DNA of 12,281 bases from Candidatus Geocrenenecus sp. JGI 0000106-J15 (GTDB lineage: Archaea > Thermoproteota > Nitrososphaeria_A > Caldarchaeales > Wolframiiraptoraceae). Location: the NCBI GenBank assembly GCA_000405685.1, contig ASPF01000012.1:87192-99472 (forward strand), read 5' to 3'. A program made the translations under genes and the position numbers. The notes beneath the pieces were generated by a model. That model was not told the origin of the DNA. It saw only the letters and a program-made list of their open reading frames with translations, and did not search any database. Below are positions 1 through 6,836 of this stretch, piece by piece. Numbering within the stretch: position 1 is the first letter of the stretch; each line of letters opens with the position of its first letter.

Positions 1-1
1 T

Positions 2-364
2 GCTAAGATGAATATACCGATAATAGCTGGAGTAGACTCATTAAATTATAACGAGCAATATTTTGAAGCAAGATGTGTAATGGAAGAAGGAACATATCTC
101 TATCGATTAAAACCTCCATTAGTGGTTACTGTAACAACTGAGGTGAATCAGCCTAGAATACCAACTTTAAAAACAATATTAAAGTCGAAGAAGATGGAGA
201 TAAAGAGATTAAAAATTGAAGATCTTAAAGTAAAGCCAGAAAAGATTGATTTAGTAAATCTTACGAAGTATGTTATTCAGCGGAAGAATATAATATGGGA
301 TGCAAGCAAAGACCTGGAAAAAGCTACTGAAAGCTTATTCAAGTTGTTGGTAAGCGAGGTTTAG
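2..364 (+). CDS. fixA: Electron transfer flavoprotein beta subunit, C-terminal part (5' end outside the window)
   Basis: This is the last ~120 residues of an ETF beta (EtfB/FixA) subunit. The frame is open to the left edge, so the N-terminal half of a protein usually near 250 residues is missing. The recognisable part is the family's C-terminal segment LKPPLVVTVTTEVNQPRIP followed by TLKTILKSKKMEI, which corresponds to the conserved 'P.vvtv..e.N.PR.ptl..i..akk' stretch. EtfB pairs with EtfA to form the heterodimer that, in bifurcating ETFs, binds NADH and the bifurcating FAD. Neither site can be judged here because the nucleotide-binding part lies upstream. The stop is four bases before the ETF alpha start, and the last codons carry that gene's ribosome binding site (GAGGT, 356-360), so the two are co-translated. 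The first internal ATG at 8 is not the true start. Confidence 0.9.
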   Translation, partial: AKMNIPIIAGVDSLNYNEQYFEARCVMEEGTYLYRLKPPLVVTVTTEVNQPRIPTLKTILKSKKMEIKRLKIEDLKVKPEKIDLVNLTKYVIQRKNIIWDASKDLEKATESLFKLLVSEV

Positions 365-368
365 CCTT

Positions 369-1271
369 ATGAAGATACTGTTATATGGTGAAACTGTTGA
401 ATGGCTTAAACAAGCTAGGCAGATAGCAGAAATACTGAACGGTGAACTGTATGGAGTAGTACCATCAGGAGAATTAAGCGGTGAAGCTGTTAAAATCCTC
501 GATAGAACATATATCTTCAATAGGATACTATATGAACCGAACACCTATCATAAAATCATCCAAGAAGTATCAGAGAAGATTAAACCAGACTTAACATTAT
601 TTCCGTCAACGATTAAAGGAAGAACACTTGCAGGATTATATGCTGGATATAGAAATGAGCCTGTAATAACAGATGTAGTTGATATAAGATATGATGGAGG
701 AGAACTAGAAGTGAGGAGGCTTGTATATGGTGGAGCTTGCATAGCATCAATAAGGTCCAAGCTACCAACAACATTATGTATATTATTGGGAGCATTCAAA
801 CAATTAGAAAAACAAGTAAATGGAGAAGTAGAATATCTTAAAACGATAAAAGAACAACCTATCCAGACAGAATTTAAGAGTAGAGAACATGTAGGAATGC
901 CTTTAGAGAGAGCAGAAATAGTTGTAGCTGCTGGTAGAGGATTTAGGAAGAAAGAAGACCTTGAAATGGTCAAGCAGCTGTCAAGCTTACTCAACGGTGC
1001 ATGGAGTGTTACAAGACCTCTCGCAGCAGATTATAGATGGGCTGATACTTGGATAGGAATATCAGGGGCCATGATAAACTCTAGAATTTATCTTGCAATA
1101 GGGATCTCAGGTCAGCCTCTCCACATGATCGCTGTAAGAAACTCGAAGACGATAATAGCTATCAATAATGATCCAAATGCACCAATCTTCAATGAAGTAG
1201 ACTATGGAATAATTGGAGACTTATACATTATTCTCCCTAGATTATTAGAGAGATTAAGAAAAAAGCAATAA
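369..1271 (+). CDS. fixB: Electron transfer flavoprotein alpha subunit
   Basis: A 300-residue ETF alpha (EtfA/FixB) protein, close to the usual length. The N-terminal half is the Rossmann-like ETF domain (about 1-165). The C-terminal FAD-binding domain shows AAGRGF (187-192), the SVTRP loop (213-217), WIGISG (228-233), AIGISGQPLH (243-252), AINNDPNAPIF (264-274) and DYGIIGD (278-284). FAD bound here relays electrons from the beta subunit to the FixC dehydrogenase. Two usual motifs differ. The common QTG is ISG, so Ser232 stands where most alphas have Thr. The usual 'AIQHLAGM' is QPLHMIAV, which keeps the histidine but loses the glycine. The start at 369 follows a GAGGT box at 356-360 with eight bases between. 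It is part of a fixABCX operon with the genes on either side. Confidence 0.94.
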   Translation: MKILLYGETVEWLKQARQIAEILNGELYGVVPSGELSGEAVKILDRTYIFNRILYEPNTYHKIIQEVSEKIKPDLTLFPSTIKGRTLAGLYAGYRNEPVITDVVDIRYDGGELEVRRLVYGGACIASIRSKLPTTLCILLGAFKQLEKQVNGEVEYLKTIKEQPIQTEFKSREHVGMPLERAEIVVAAGRGFRKKEDLEMVKQLSSLLNGAWSVTRPLAADYRWADTWIGISGAMINSRIYLAIGISGQPLHMIAVRNSKTIIAINNDPNAPIFNEVDYGIIGDLYIILPRLLERLRKKQ

Positions 1272-1332
1272 ACATTATACATAAGGATTAATAGATATAT
1301 CCATCAATGTTAAACAGAGGTTTCGATCAACG

Positions 1333-2586
1333 TTGAGCGAAAGATATGACGTAATAGTAGTAGGCGGAGGCCCTGCAGGTCTTTCAACAGCCTACTTTCT
1401 AGCTGACCATGGATATAACACAATTGTTCTTGAGAGAGGTTCAGAACCAGGCTCAAAGAATGTATTCGGAGGACGGATATATACCTACCCTCTAGATAAG
1501 TATTTTCCAGACTGGAGGAAAGATGCACCTATAGAAAGATGGGTTAGAAGAGAAGCTCTATCGATACTCTGTGAAGACAATATAGTAAATCTTGAGTATG
1601 AAATAGATAGAAAACCTAATGGATATGATAGTTTTACAGCATTCCTAAGTAGATTCTTAAAATGGTTAGCATTAAAAGTAGAAGAGAAGAATGTAGTTGT
1701 TGCAACAAATGTAAGAGTAGATGAAATATTATTCAGAGATAACATAGCTTATGGTGTAAGAATTGGAGACGATAAACTTGAAGCAGAATACATCGTTATA
1801 GCTGAGGGTGCAAACACTTTACTCTCAGAAAGACATGGATTAAGAAGAAAAATATCACCTAGAGATATAGCGGTAGGCATAAAAGAAGTCATAAGACTTG
1901 GAAGAGAAAAGATAAATGAAAGATTCTGCCTAGGAGATGAAGAAGGCCTAGCTCAATTCTTGATAGGCTCAAGGTTTGGAGGAGGATTCATATATACAAT
2001 GAAGGAATACGTTTCCATAGGGGTAATCTATAGACCATTACTGAATAATCAGATTGAAGCAAAAGACGTAATAGAAGAATTAAAAATACATCCACATCTT
2101 TCTAAACTCTTACGGGACGGTGTTCCAGTAGAATATTCAGCCCACATAGTAAGAGAAGCAGGATACAGTGACCTAATGCATAAACCCTATGGTAGAGGCT
2201 ACATTGTAGTTGGAGATGCTGCAGGACTAATACTTAACACAGGGTTTACAGTGAGAGGAGTAGACCTAGCAATAGAATCTGGAAGACTAGCAGCAGAAGC
2301 AATCCACAAGACTCCTCCAGGAGAAGAACCAGCAGTATACATGAAGCTTCTACGAGAAAAAGAAATAATCAAAACATTAAAGAAATTTAGAAAAGTGTCA
2401 AAAATACTTTCTAATGAAAGAATCTATACAAAATATCCAGAGTATATCTGCCAGATACTAGACAAAATATATACTGTAGATGAACTCCCTGAAACCCTTA
2501 ATGAATCATTCAAGAAAGCTGTAGGAGGGAAAACCTCAATTATTAGATTAATCTTTGAATTATTAACTATGGTGAGAAGCCTATGA
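1333..2586 (+). CDS. fixC: FixC-type FAD-dependent ETF:quinone oxidoreductase
   Basis: A 417-residue FixC/EtfC flavoprotein of the ETF-QO (geranylgeranyl reductase-like) superfamily. In the FixABCX complex it takes electrons from the ETF FAD and passes them to membrane quinone. The N-terminus has the dinucleotide fold VVGGGPAGLS (about 9-18) with the acidic strand end VLERG and the family's KNVFGGRIYT loop. The second FAD signature is YIVVGDAAG followed by GFTVRGVDLAIESGRLAAEAI near residue 300. It contains no Fe-S ferredoxin domain; that function is supplied by the separate next gene. The start is TTG at 1333. No in-frame ATG lies before the nucleotide-binding motif, and a GAGGT box at 1317-1321 sits 11 bases upstream. 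The stop overlaps the FixX start as ATGA. The 61-base gap after ETF alpha is the largest in this operon. Confidence 0.93.
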   Translation: MSERYDVIVVGGGPAGLSTAYFLADHGYNTIVLERGSEPGSKNVFGGRIYTYPLDKYFPDWRKDAPIERWVRREALSILCEDNIVNLEYEIDRKPNGYDSFTAFLSRFLKWLALKVEEKNVVVATNVRVDEILFRDNIAYGVRIGDDKLEAEYIVIAEGANTLLSERHGLRRKISPRDIAVGIKEVIRLGREKINERFCLGDEEGLAQFLIGSRFGGGFIYTMKEYVSIGVIYRPLLNNQIEAKDVIEELKIHPHLSKLLRDGVPVEYSAHIVREAGYSDLMHKPYGRGYIVVGDAAGLILNTGFTVRGVDLAIESGRLAAEAIHKTPPGEEPAVYMKLLREKEIIKTLKKFRKVSKILSNERIYTKYPEYICQILDKIYTVDELPETLNESFKKAVGGKTSIIRLIFELLTMVRSL

Positions 2587-2864
2587 AGAAGATGAAAGTT
2601 GAAGAAAGATTAACATTAACAAAATTTGAAGTATATGGTGAGCCACACATAATTCTACGGAGAGAGAAATGTAAAGGATGCGACTTCAAGATTTGTATAT
2701 CCTCATGCCCAGCTGGCTTATTTACATTAGATGAGACAGGAGAGATAAAGTTTACATATGAAGGCTGTCTTGAATGCGGGACCTGTAGAATAGTATGTCC
2801 AGAGAATGCTATTGAGTGGAATTATCCGCTTGGCGGATTCGGAGTTCAATACATGTTTGGATAA
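2583..2864 (+). CDS. fixX: FixX ferredoxin-like protein (8 cysteines)
   Basis: A 93-residue FixX/EtfX ferredoxin partner of FixC. It carries two complete cysteine groups: Cys30-x2-Cys33-x4-Cys38-x3-Cys42-Pro, and Cys62-x2-Cys65-x2-Cys68-x3-Cys72-Pro inside the hallmark sequence EGCLECGTCRIVCP. The C-terminal NYPLGGFGVQYMFG is also diagnostic of FixX. Eight cysteines allow two [4Fe-4S] clusters. Some bacterial FixX proteins, such as that of E. coli, keep only a few of these cysteines, so this looks like the fully equipped form found with bifurcating ETFs (known of the family; the redox role here is inferred). It overlaps fixC by four bases (ATGA) and is the last gene of the fixABCX set. Confidence 0.95.
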   Translation: MKKMKVEERLTLTKFEVYGEPHIILRREKCKGCDFKICISSCPAGLFTLDETGEIKFTYEGCLECGTCRIVCPENAIEWNYPLGGFGVQYMFG

Positions 2865-2885
2865 AGAAATAGATAGTGGCTGTAC

Positions 2886-3539
2886 ATGGTTAATGCTCAA
2901 GAATTTCTAGAGATAATCAAGATACTTGAACGTAGATACAGTATCCAGTTACCTGAACATGTAAGAGAAGATCCATTCAAGATACTTATAGGAACGATAC
3001 TTTCACAGCGAACTAAAGATGAAATAACCGATAAGGCCTATGAAGCATTATTTAGAAAGTATCCATCAATCCAATCCTTAGTAAATGCATCAGTTAGAGA
3101 GATTGAGAAACTAATCAAACCAGTAGGATTCTACAGAATCAAAGCTAGAAGAATAAAACAAGTCTCTAAGATAATATTAGAAAAGTATTCAGGAGTTCTT
3201 CCAAGAAGTCGAGAAGAACTATTAAAGCTTCCAGGAGTAGGAGATAAGACAGCAGACATAGTGTTATCGTTCGGATATGGTTTACCAGAGATAGCTATAG
3301 ATACTCATGTAGAAACAGTAGTAAAGAGGCTTGGGATAGCAGATGAAGAAGATGGATACATGGAGATCAAGAAGAAGCTTGAAGAAGTAACACCTGTAGA
3401 GAAACGCTCAATCTTGAATATAATATTTGTATCTTTAGGCAAGGAGATCTGTAGAAAACCTAAGCCGAGATGTAGCATCTGCCCAATAAATAGATTTTGT
3501 AAATACTTTCATAAAACATATCTAGAGAAAGGAAGCTGA
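2886..3539 (+). CDS. nth: Endonuclease III (DNA glycosylase/AP lyase)
   Basis: A 217-residue endonuclease III that removes oxidised pyrimidines and cuts the resulting abasic site in base excision repair. It has the helix-hairpin-helix LPGVGDKTA (115-123) with catalytic Lys121, and the catalytic Asp139 in AIDTHV. The C-terminal [4Fe-4S] loop has Cys189-x6-Cys196-x2-Cys199-x5-Cys205. The N-terminal LIGTILSQRTKD segment is typical of the family. Length matches E. coli Nth and its archaeal homologues. It starts 21 bases after fixX on the same strand and may be read through from that operon, although the functions are unrelated. No strong ribosome binding site is visible before the ATG. All catalytic and cluster ligands are present, so it should be active. 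MutY or thymine-glycosylase relatives are less likely given the Lys/Asp pair. Confidence 0.94.
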   Translation: MVNAQEFLEIIKILERRYSIQLPEHVREDPFKILIGTILSQRTKDEITDKAYEALFRKYPSIQSLVNASVREIEKLIKPVGFYRIKARRIKQVSKIILEKYSGVLPRSREELLKLPGVGDKTADIVLSFGYGLPEIAIDTHVETVVKRLGIADEEDGYMEIKKKLEEVTPVEKRSILNIIFVSLGKEICRKPKPRCSICPINRFCKYFHKTYLEKGS

Positions 3540-3657
3540 ATTCAAACACATATAGAGGGAAGAATATCTTAGATTGCATGATAATCAATCAAGATAACTA
3601 TATGAATCTCCAAGATACCTATTGTCTAGGGTTTAAAGCATAGAGAAGATGCTGGAA

Positions 3658-3664
3658 GAGGTGA
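3658..3664 (+). promoter_or_regulatory. Strong ribosome binding site of rpo3
   Basis: GAGGTGA is a full match to the archaeal anti-Shine-Dalgarno complement, nine bases before the rpo3 ATG. It fixes the rpo3 start and shows that the transcript has a leader. The 134-base gap after nth holds two candidate TATA elements: ACTATAT near 3597-3603, which would leave a leader of about 45 bases, and TTTAAA at 3632-3637, which would place the start of transcription within the ribosome binding site. The first therefore fits better. Confidence 0.7.
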
Positions 3665-3673
3665 AGAAAAGTA

Positions 3674-4324
3674 ATGGTTGAAGTAAAGATTATTGAAGAA
3701 GATGAAAAATCAATTAAAGTCCAGTTTGAAGATCTGCCATTATCTATTGCAAATGCTATAAGAAGATTTACTATAAACGAGGTTCCAACGATGGCGATTG
3801 AAGAAGTCTTAATAATAGAGAATACTTCAGCTATGCCTAATGAAGTTCTAGCTCATAGAATCTCTCTAGTACCTTTCATCTCTGATATAGATAGATATGT
3901 GGCCCCTGAAGAATGTGATTGCGGTAGCAAGCTAGGATGTGAGAAGTGTGTTGTAAGATATGTAGTAAGAGCTGAAGCATTAGATGAACCAGTAACAGTA
4001 TACTCAGGAGATATTATACCAGAGGATCCTACAACCTCTGTTAAACCTGTAAGCTCTAAGATACCAATAGTTAAGTTAGCTCCAAGACAGAGGATAGAGA
4101 TAGAGCTATATGTCCGAGTAGGGAAAGGTAGAAAGAATGCGAAATGGCAGGCAGCTATATCTTCACTATATGAGAAAGATGGTGAACCAAACAAGAGGAT
4201 ACTATTTATAGAATCTATAGGATTTCTACCTGCTAGAAGAATACTTAAAGAGGCTGCCAATATTCTTAAGAAGAAGATTCAAGAATTAAATGAGAAGATA
4301 GTAGGAGATATTGGAGCGTCTTAG
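3674..4324 (+). CDS. rpo3: DNA-directed RNA polymerase subunit Rpo3 (subunit D)
   Basis: A 216-residue archaeal RNA polymerase subunit D, the counterpart of bacterial alpha and eukaryotic Rpb3. With Rpo11, Rpo10 and Rpo12 it forms the assembly platform. The alpha-like signature is clear: PLSIANAIRRFTINEVPTMAIE (about 22-43) and the second motif LAHRISLVPF (59-68). Domain 2 has four cysteines in a C-x-C-x5-C-x2-C pattern (81, 83, 89, 92). The ferredoxin-like domain 3 that carries Fe-S clusters in Sulfolobus Rpo3 (about 265 residues) is missing. The chain passes from SSLYEKDGEP directly to the dimerisation helix region FIESIGFLPARRILKEA. It leads the eL18-uL13-uS9 run, and the eL18 start follows two bases after its stop. 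Confidence 0.96.
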   Translation: MVEVKIIEEDEKSIKVQFEDLPLSIANAIRRFTINEVPTMAIEEVLIIENTSAMPNEVLAHRISLVPFISDIDRYVAPEECDCGSKLGCEKCVVRYVVRAEALDEPVTVYSGDIIPEDPTTSVKPVSSKIPIVKLAPRQRIEIELYVRVGKGRKNAKWQAAISSLYEKDGEPNKRILFIESIGFLPARRILKEAANILKKKIQELNEKIVGDIGAS

Positions 4325-4326
4325 AA

Positions 4327-4689
4327 ATGGTAAGTAGAAGAAGAATTACAAAGCCAGGCTTCAGAAACATGATAATCTCTCAGATACCTATAAAGCTGAG
4401 GAAGACCAAGTTCTGGAAGAGGGTAATTGAGGAAGCGAAGGAATCTAGAAGAAAGAAGAGGGTGGTTAATCTATACAAGATAAACCGTTTAACAAATACT
4501 GGAGACGTAGTCTATGTAGTTGGAAAAGTACTTGGTATAGGAGAATTATCTCATCCAGTAACTATATCGGCGTTCTCATTTAGTAAGACGGCCTACCTTA
4601 AGATAAAGAAGGCAGGTGGAACAATACTTACAACCGAAGAGTTTGCTCAAAAATATCCAAACGGAAGTAATGTTAAGCTTATAGCGTAA
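4327..4689 (+). CDS. rpl18e: 50S ribosomal protein eL18 (L18e)
   Basis: A 120-residue archaeal/eukaryotic-type large-subunit protein eL18. Family features include the basic N-terminus, the motif SRRKKRVVNLYKINRLT in the middle, GDVVYVVGKVLGIGEL, and HPVTISAFSFSKTAYLKIKKAGG near the end. The ATG follows two bases after the rpo3 stop, with a modest GGAG at 4313-4316 inside the rpo3 end as ribosome binding site, so it is co-transcribed and probably coupled to rpo3. The order rpo3-eL18-uL13-uS9 is conserved across archaea and supports the call. Length is normal and nothing is unusual. Confidence 0.96.
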   Translation: MVSRRRITKPGFRNMIISQIPIKLRKTKFWKRVIEEAKESRRKKRVVNLYKINRLTNTGDVVYVVGKVLGIGELSHPVTISAFSFSKTAYLKIKKAGGTILTTEEFAQKYPNGSNVKLIA

Positions 4690-4740
4690 CCTCGAGTATG
4701 GTTATATACAGGTATCAACAACAAAAGGTTGAATAGCTAG

Positions 4741-5220
4741 ATGATAGAGCAGGCAGCCACTGGAAGAATAGTTGTTGACGCAGATAGGCAGAAGCTAGGT
4801 AGGATGGCTTCTAGAGTTGCTAAGCTACTCTTATCTGGAATCGAAGTAGTAGTTGTAAATGCAGAGAAAGCAGTAGTTACTGGTAGCAAGAATGCTAATC
4901 TAAATAGATATCTAAGATTAATGAGGAGAAGGCAGCTTTCATCTCATAAAGTCATCAAAGTATGGTATCCAAGAAAGCCAGATAGGCTAGTCTGGTATAC
5001 AATAGTTAGAATGCTTCCCCGTAAGAAGCCTAGAGGGAGAGAAGCAGCTAGGAGATTGAAAGTATATGTCAACGTGCCTGAGCAGTTCCAGAATGTGGAG
5101 AAGATACGTTTCAAAGATGCAGATCTAGGCGATGGTATAAGCAAGTCGGGAAGAGTACTGAGATATATGACTATAGAAGAAATATCTAGGATAACGAGAG
5201 GTGGAAGAAAAGATGGTTAA
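4741..5220 (+). CDS. rpl13: 50S ribosomal protein uL13
   Basis: A 159-residue archaeal uL13. The N-terminal VVDADRQKLGRMASRVAKLL, VVVVNAEKAVVTGSK and the central RMLPRKKPRGREAARRLKVY are family signatures. It binds 23S rRNA in the large subunit. The ATG at 4741 comes 51 bases after eL18, a larger gap than its neighbours have. That gap contains a TATA-like GTTATATA (4701-4708) that could be an internal promoter, and AGGTTGA (4727-4733, approximately) as ribosome binding site. The 3' end overlaps uS9: the last codons carry the uS9 ribosome binding site and start codon. Confidence 0.96.
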   Translation: MIEQAATGRIVVDADRQKLGRMASRVAKLLLSGIEVVVVNAEKAVVTGSKNANLNRYLRLMRRRQLSSHKVIKVWYPRKPDRLVWYTIVRMLPRKKPRGREAARRLKVYVNVPEQFQNVEKIRFKDADLGDGISKSGRVLRYMTIEEISRITRGGRKDG

Positions 5221-5611
5221 ACTTATGGGACCATTTGTAGGTAAGAGGAAAACAGCTGTAGCAAGACTCTTTGTAAGACCGGGGAAAGGAAACATATACA
5301 TTAACAATCAACCAATAACATACTTTGGGAATGAGATCATTAGAAGTAAGATACTAACACCATTGTATTTTGATGAAAAGTTCTGGAAGAATCATGACTT
5401 CTACATTAGGGTTGAAGGCGGAGGAGTAATGGCGGTAGCCGAAGCTGTATCTTTTGCATTGGCGAAAGCATTAGCTTCAAGAAGTGAAGCAGTAGCACAA
5501 AAAATAAAAGAATATAATAGAGTTCTATTAGCGGAAGACCCTAGACAGACTGAACCGAAGAAGCCTAACCGATACTCAGCTAGGAGATTCAAGCAGAAAT
5601 CATATAGATAA
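5213..5611 (+). CDS. rps9: 30S ribosomal protein uS9
   Basis: A 132-residue archaeal uS9. Evidence is GKRKTAVARLFVRPGKGNIYINN at the front, RVEGGGVMAVAEAVSFALAKAL in the middle and the invariant basic tail ending KSYR, which reaches the decoding-centre tRNA. I chose ATG 5213 rather than the in-frame GTG at 5201 because GAGGTGG (5198-5204) is a good ribosome binding site eight bases before 5213 and itself includes the GTG. The start lies eight bases inside the uL13 gene. It ends the rightward run; the next gene (5655-6836) converges on it with a 43-base AT-rich gap. Confidence 0.95.
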   Translation: MVKLMGPFVGKRKTAVARLFVRPGKGNIYINNQPITYFGNEIIRSKILTPLYFDEKFWKNHDFYIRVEGGGVMAVAEAVSFALAKALASRSEAVAQKIKEYNRVLLAEDPRQTEPKKPNRYSARRFKQKSYR

Positions 5612-5654
5612 TACATCTATAATGTTAATTAAATTAAATAGAAGATTAAAAGGT

Positions 5655-6836
5655 CTAGGTTATCTGACAGTTCGTAAAAAACTCTACATATTTATAGAAA
5701 TGGTCAGGAAATACTAGAACTGATACACCATCTATATCGGAGAGTTTCTCTAAACCTGCAACTACAGCTCCTGCACTTAAACCTATTGGCAACCCATCCC
5801 TACTAGCTACTTTCACTAATCCTTCAATAGCTTCTCTTCTAGTAACATCAATTAATTCATCTATCTTCACATAATGTATCCACTTCATACCTGTCTCCAC
5901 TCTCCTCATGCCAGGTATTAATTCGTCTCTAGCAGGTTGAACCCCTACAACCTCTACTTTATCTTGATATCTACTCTTAAAGTAGAATGAGATAGCGCTT
6001 GCATGACCAGATGTTCCAAGAGCACAGACTATTCTTCTAGGTTTTAGATTGATGCTCCTTAACTGGTAATCAAGTTCTTTAGACGTAAATCTTAGATGGG
6101 ATATGAAGTTTGCATCATTCTCAAACTGGTTAATATGTAGTGCGCTATCACTTATAGCGTCTTGTCTCACCCGGTATATGGCCTCTATAGTTAACTGTTC
6201 TGGAACTCTAACAACATCTGAGCCGAGAAGTCTTATGTATGCATCACTACATCTCTGAACAGTCTGTGGAAGATAGATCTTAATCTTTAGGTTAAAGCTC
6301 TTCCCTATACATGCTAAAGCTATACCTGTATTTGTTGAAGAAGCTTCATAGATTAGTCTACTAGTACTTAGTTGTGGATTATTCTCAAATGCATCAACAA
6401 CCATATACCATCCAATCCTATCTTTAATGCTATTACTGAAAGGGTTTAGATATTCTAGCTTAGCCCAGACATCACTTGCATGATTTGAAAGAGAGTTAAG
6501 CCGGATCAACGGGGTAGGCCAGCAAGCTTTAATCAACTCACTATGATTTCTACAAACTTTTAGTGGATCATATTCTAGATCTTTATCGAATCCAAGCTCT
6601 TCTAATGTTAAATCTACGTCTTCTTCAAAGCCTACGCTTACAGGGATATACCTAACTCCTAGAATCTTTAATGCATGAAATCTCTTATAATCCTCTACAG
6701 ATAGATTATAATCTTTATCTACTAGGATCGTTTTAGTAACTCTATCTAACCTGAGTAGTTCAGAGACTTCATCAAGCAATTGTTCTATTGGCGGTCTAGG
6801 AGGACACTTAATATGCTCTATAGATATGATCTTCAT
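5655..6836 (-). CDS. O-phosphoserine sulfhydrylase (archaeal cysteine synthase) with degenerate ParB/SerK-like N-terminal domain
   Basis: A 393-residue fold-type II PLP enzyme that should convert O-phosphoserine and sulfide to cysteine. Residues from about 100 on are cysteine-synthase-like: PTPLIRL, the PLP lysine Lys138 in SNSIKDR, the substrate loop EASSTNTG (164-171), the phosphate-binding GTSGH (274-278) and GLSAGA near the end. IPGMRRVETGM (307-317) supplies arginines at the place where the Aeropyrum pernix enzyme uses Arg297 to hold the substrate phosphate, which favours O-phosphoserine over O-acetylserine (known of the family; specificity inferred). Residues 1-75 are extra. They align by eye with the SerK-type protein encoded next door but lack its DGHHR, reading SVEDYKRF. 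Total length is like the A. pernix enzyme (about 390). It overlaps the upstream serK gene by four bases (ATGA), so the two are translationally coupled. Confidence 0.9.
   Translation of the reverse strand: MKIISIEHIKCPPRPPIEQLLDEVSELLRLDRVTKTILVDKDYNLSVEDYKRFHALKILGVRYIPVSVGFEEDVDLTLEELGFDKDLEYDPLKVCRNHSELIKACWPTPLIRLNSLSNHASDVWAKLEYLNPFSNSIKDRIGWYMVVDAFENNPQLSTSRLIYEASSTNTGIALACIGKSFNLKIKIYLPQTVQRCSDAYIRLLGSDVVRVPEQLTIEAIYRVRQDAISDSALHINQFENDANFISHLRFTSKELDYQLRSINLKPRRIVCALGTSGHASAISFYFKSRYQDKVEVVGVQPARDELIPGMRRVETGMKWIHYVKIDELIDVTRREAIEGLVKVASRDGLPIGLSAGAVVAGLEKLSDIDGVSVLVFPDHFYKYVEFFTNCQIT

Noticed and set aside
548..994. Long open frame on the minus strand opposite ETF alpha
   Set aside because: It lies wholly within the well-supported ETF alpha gene, has a Ser/Leu/Ile-rich composition typical of antisense shadows, and matches no family I know.
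3853..4260. 135-codon minus-strand frame opposite rpo3
   Set aside because: Antisense shadow of rpo3; no ribosome binding site and no family features.
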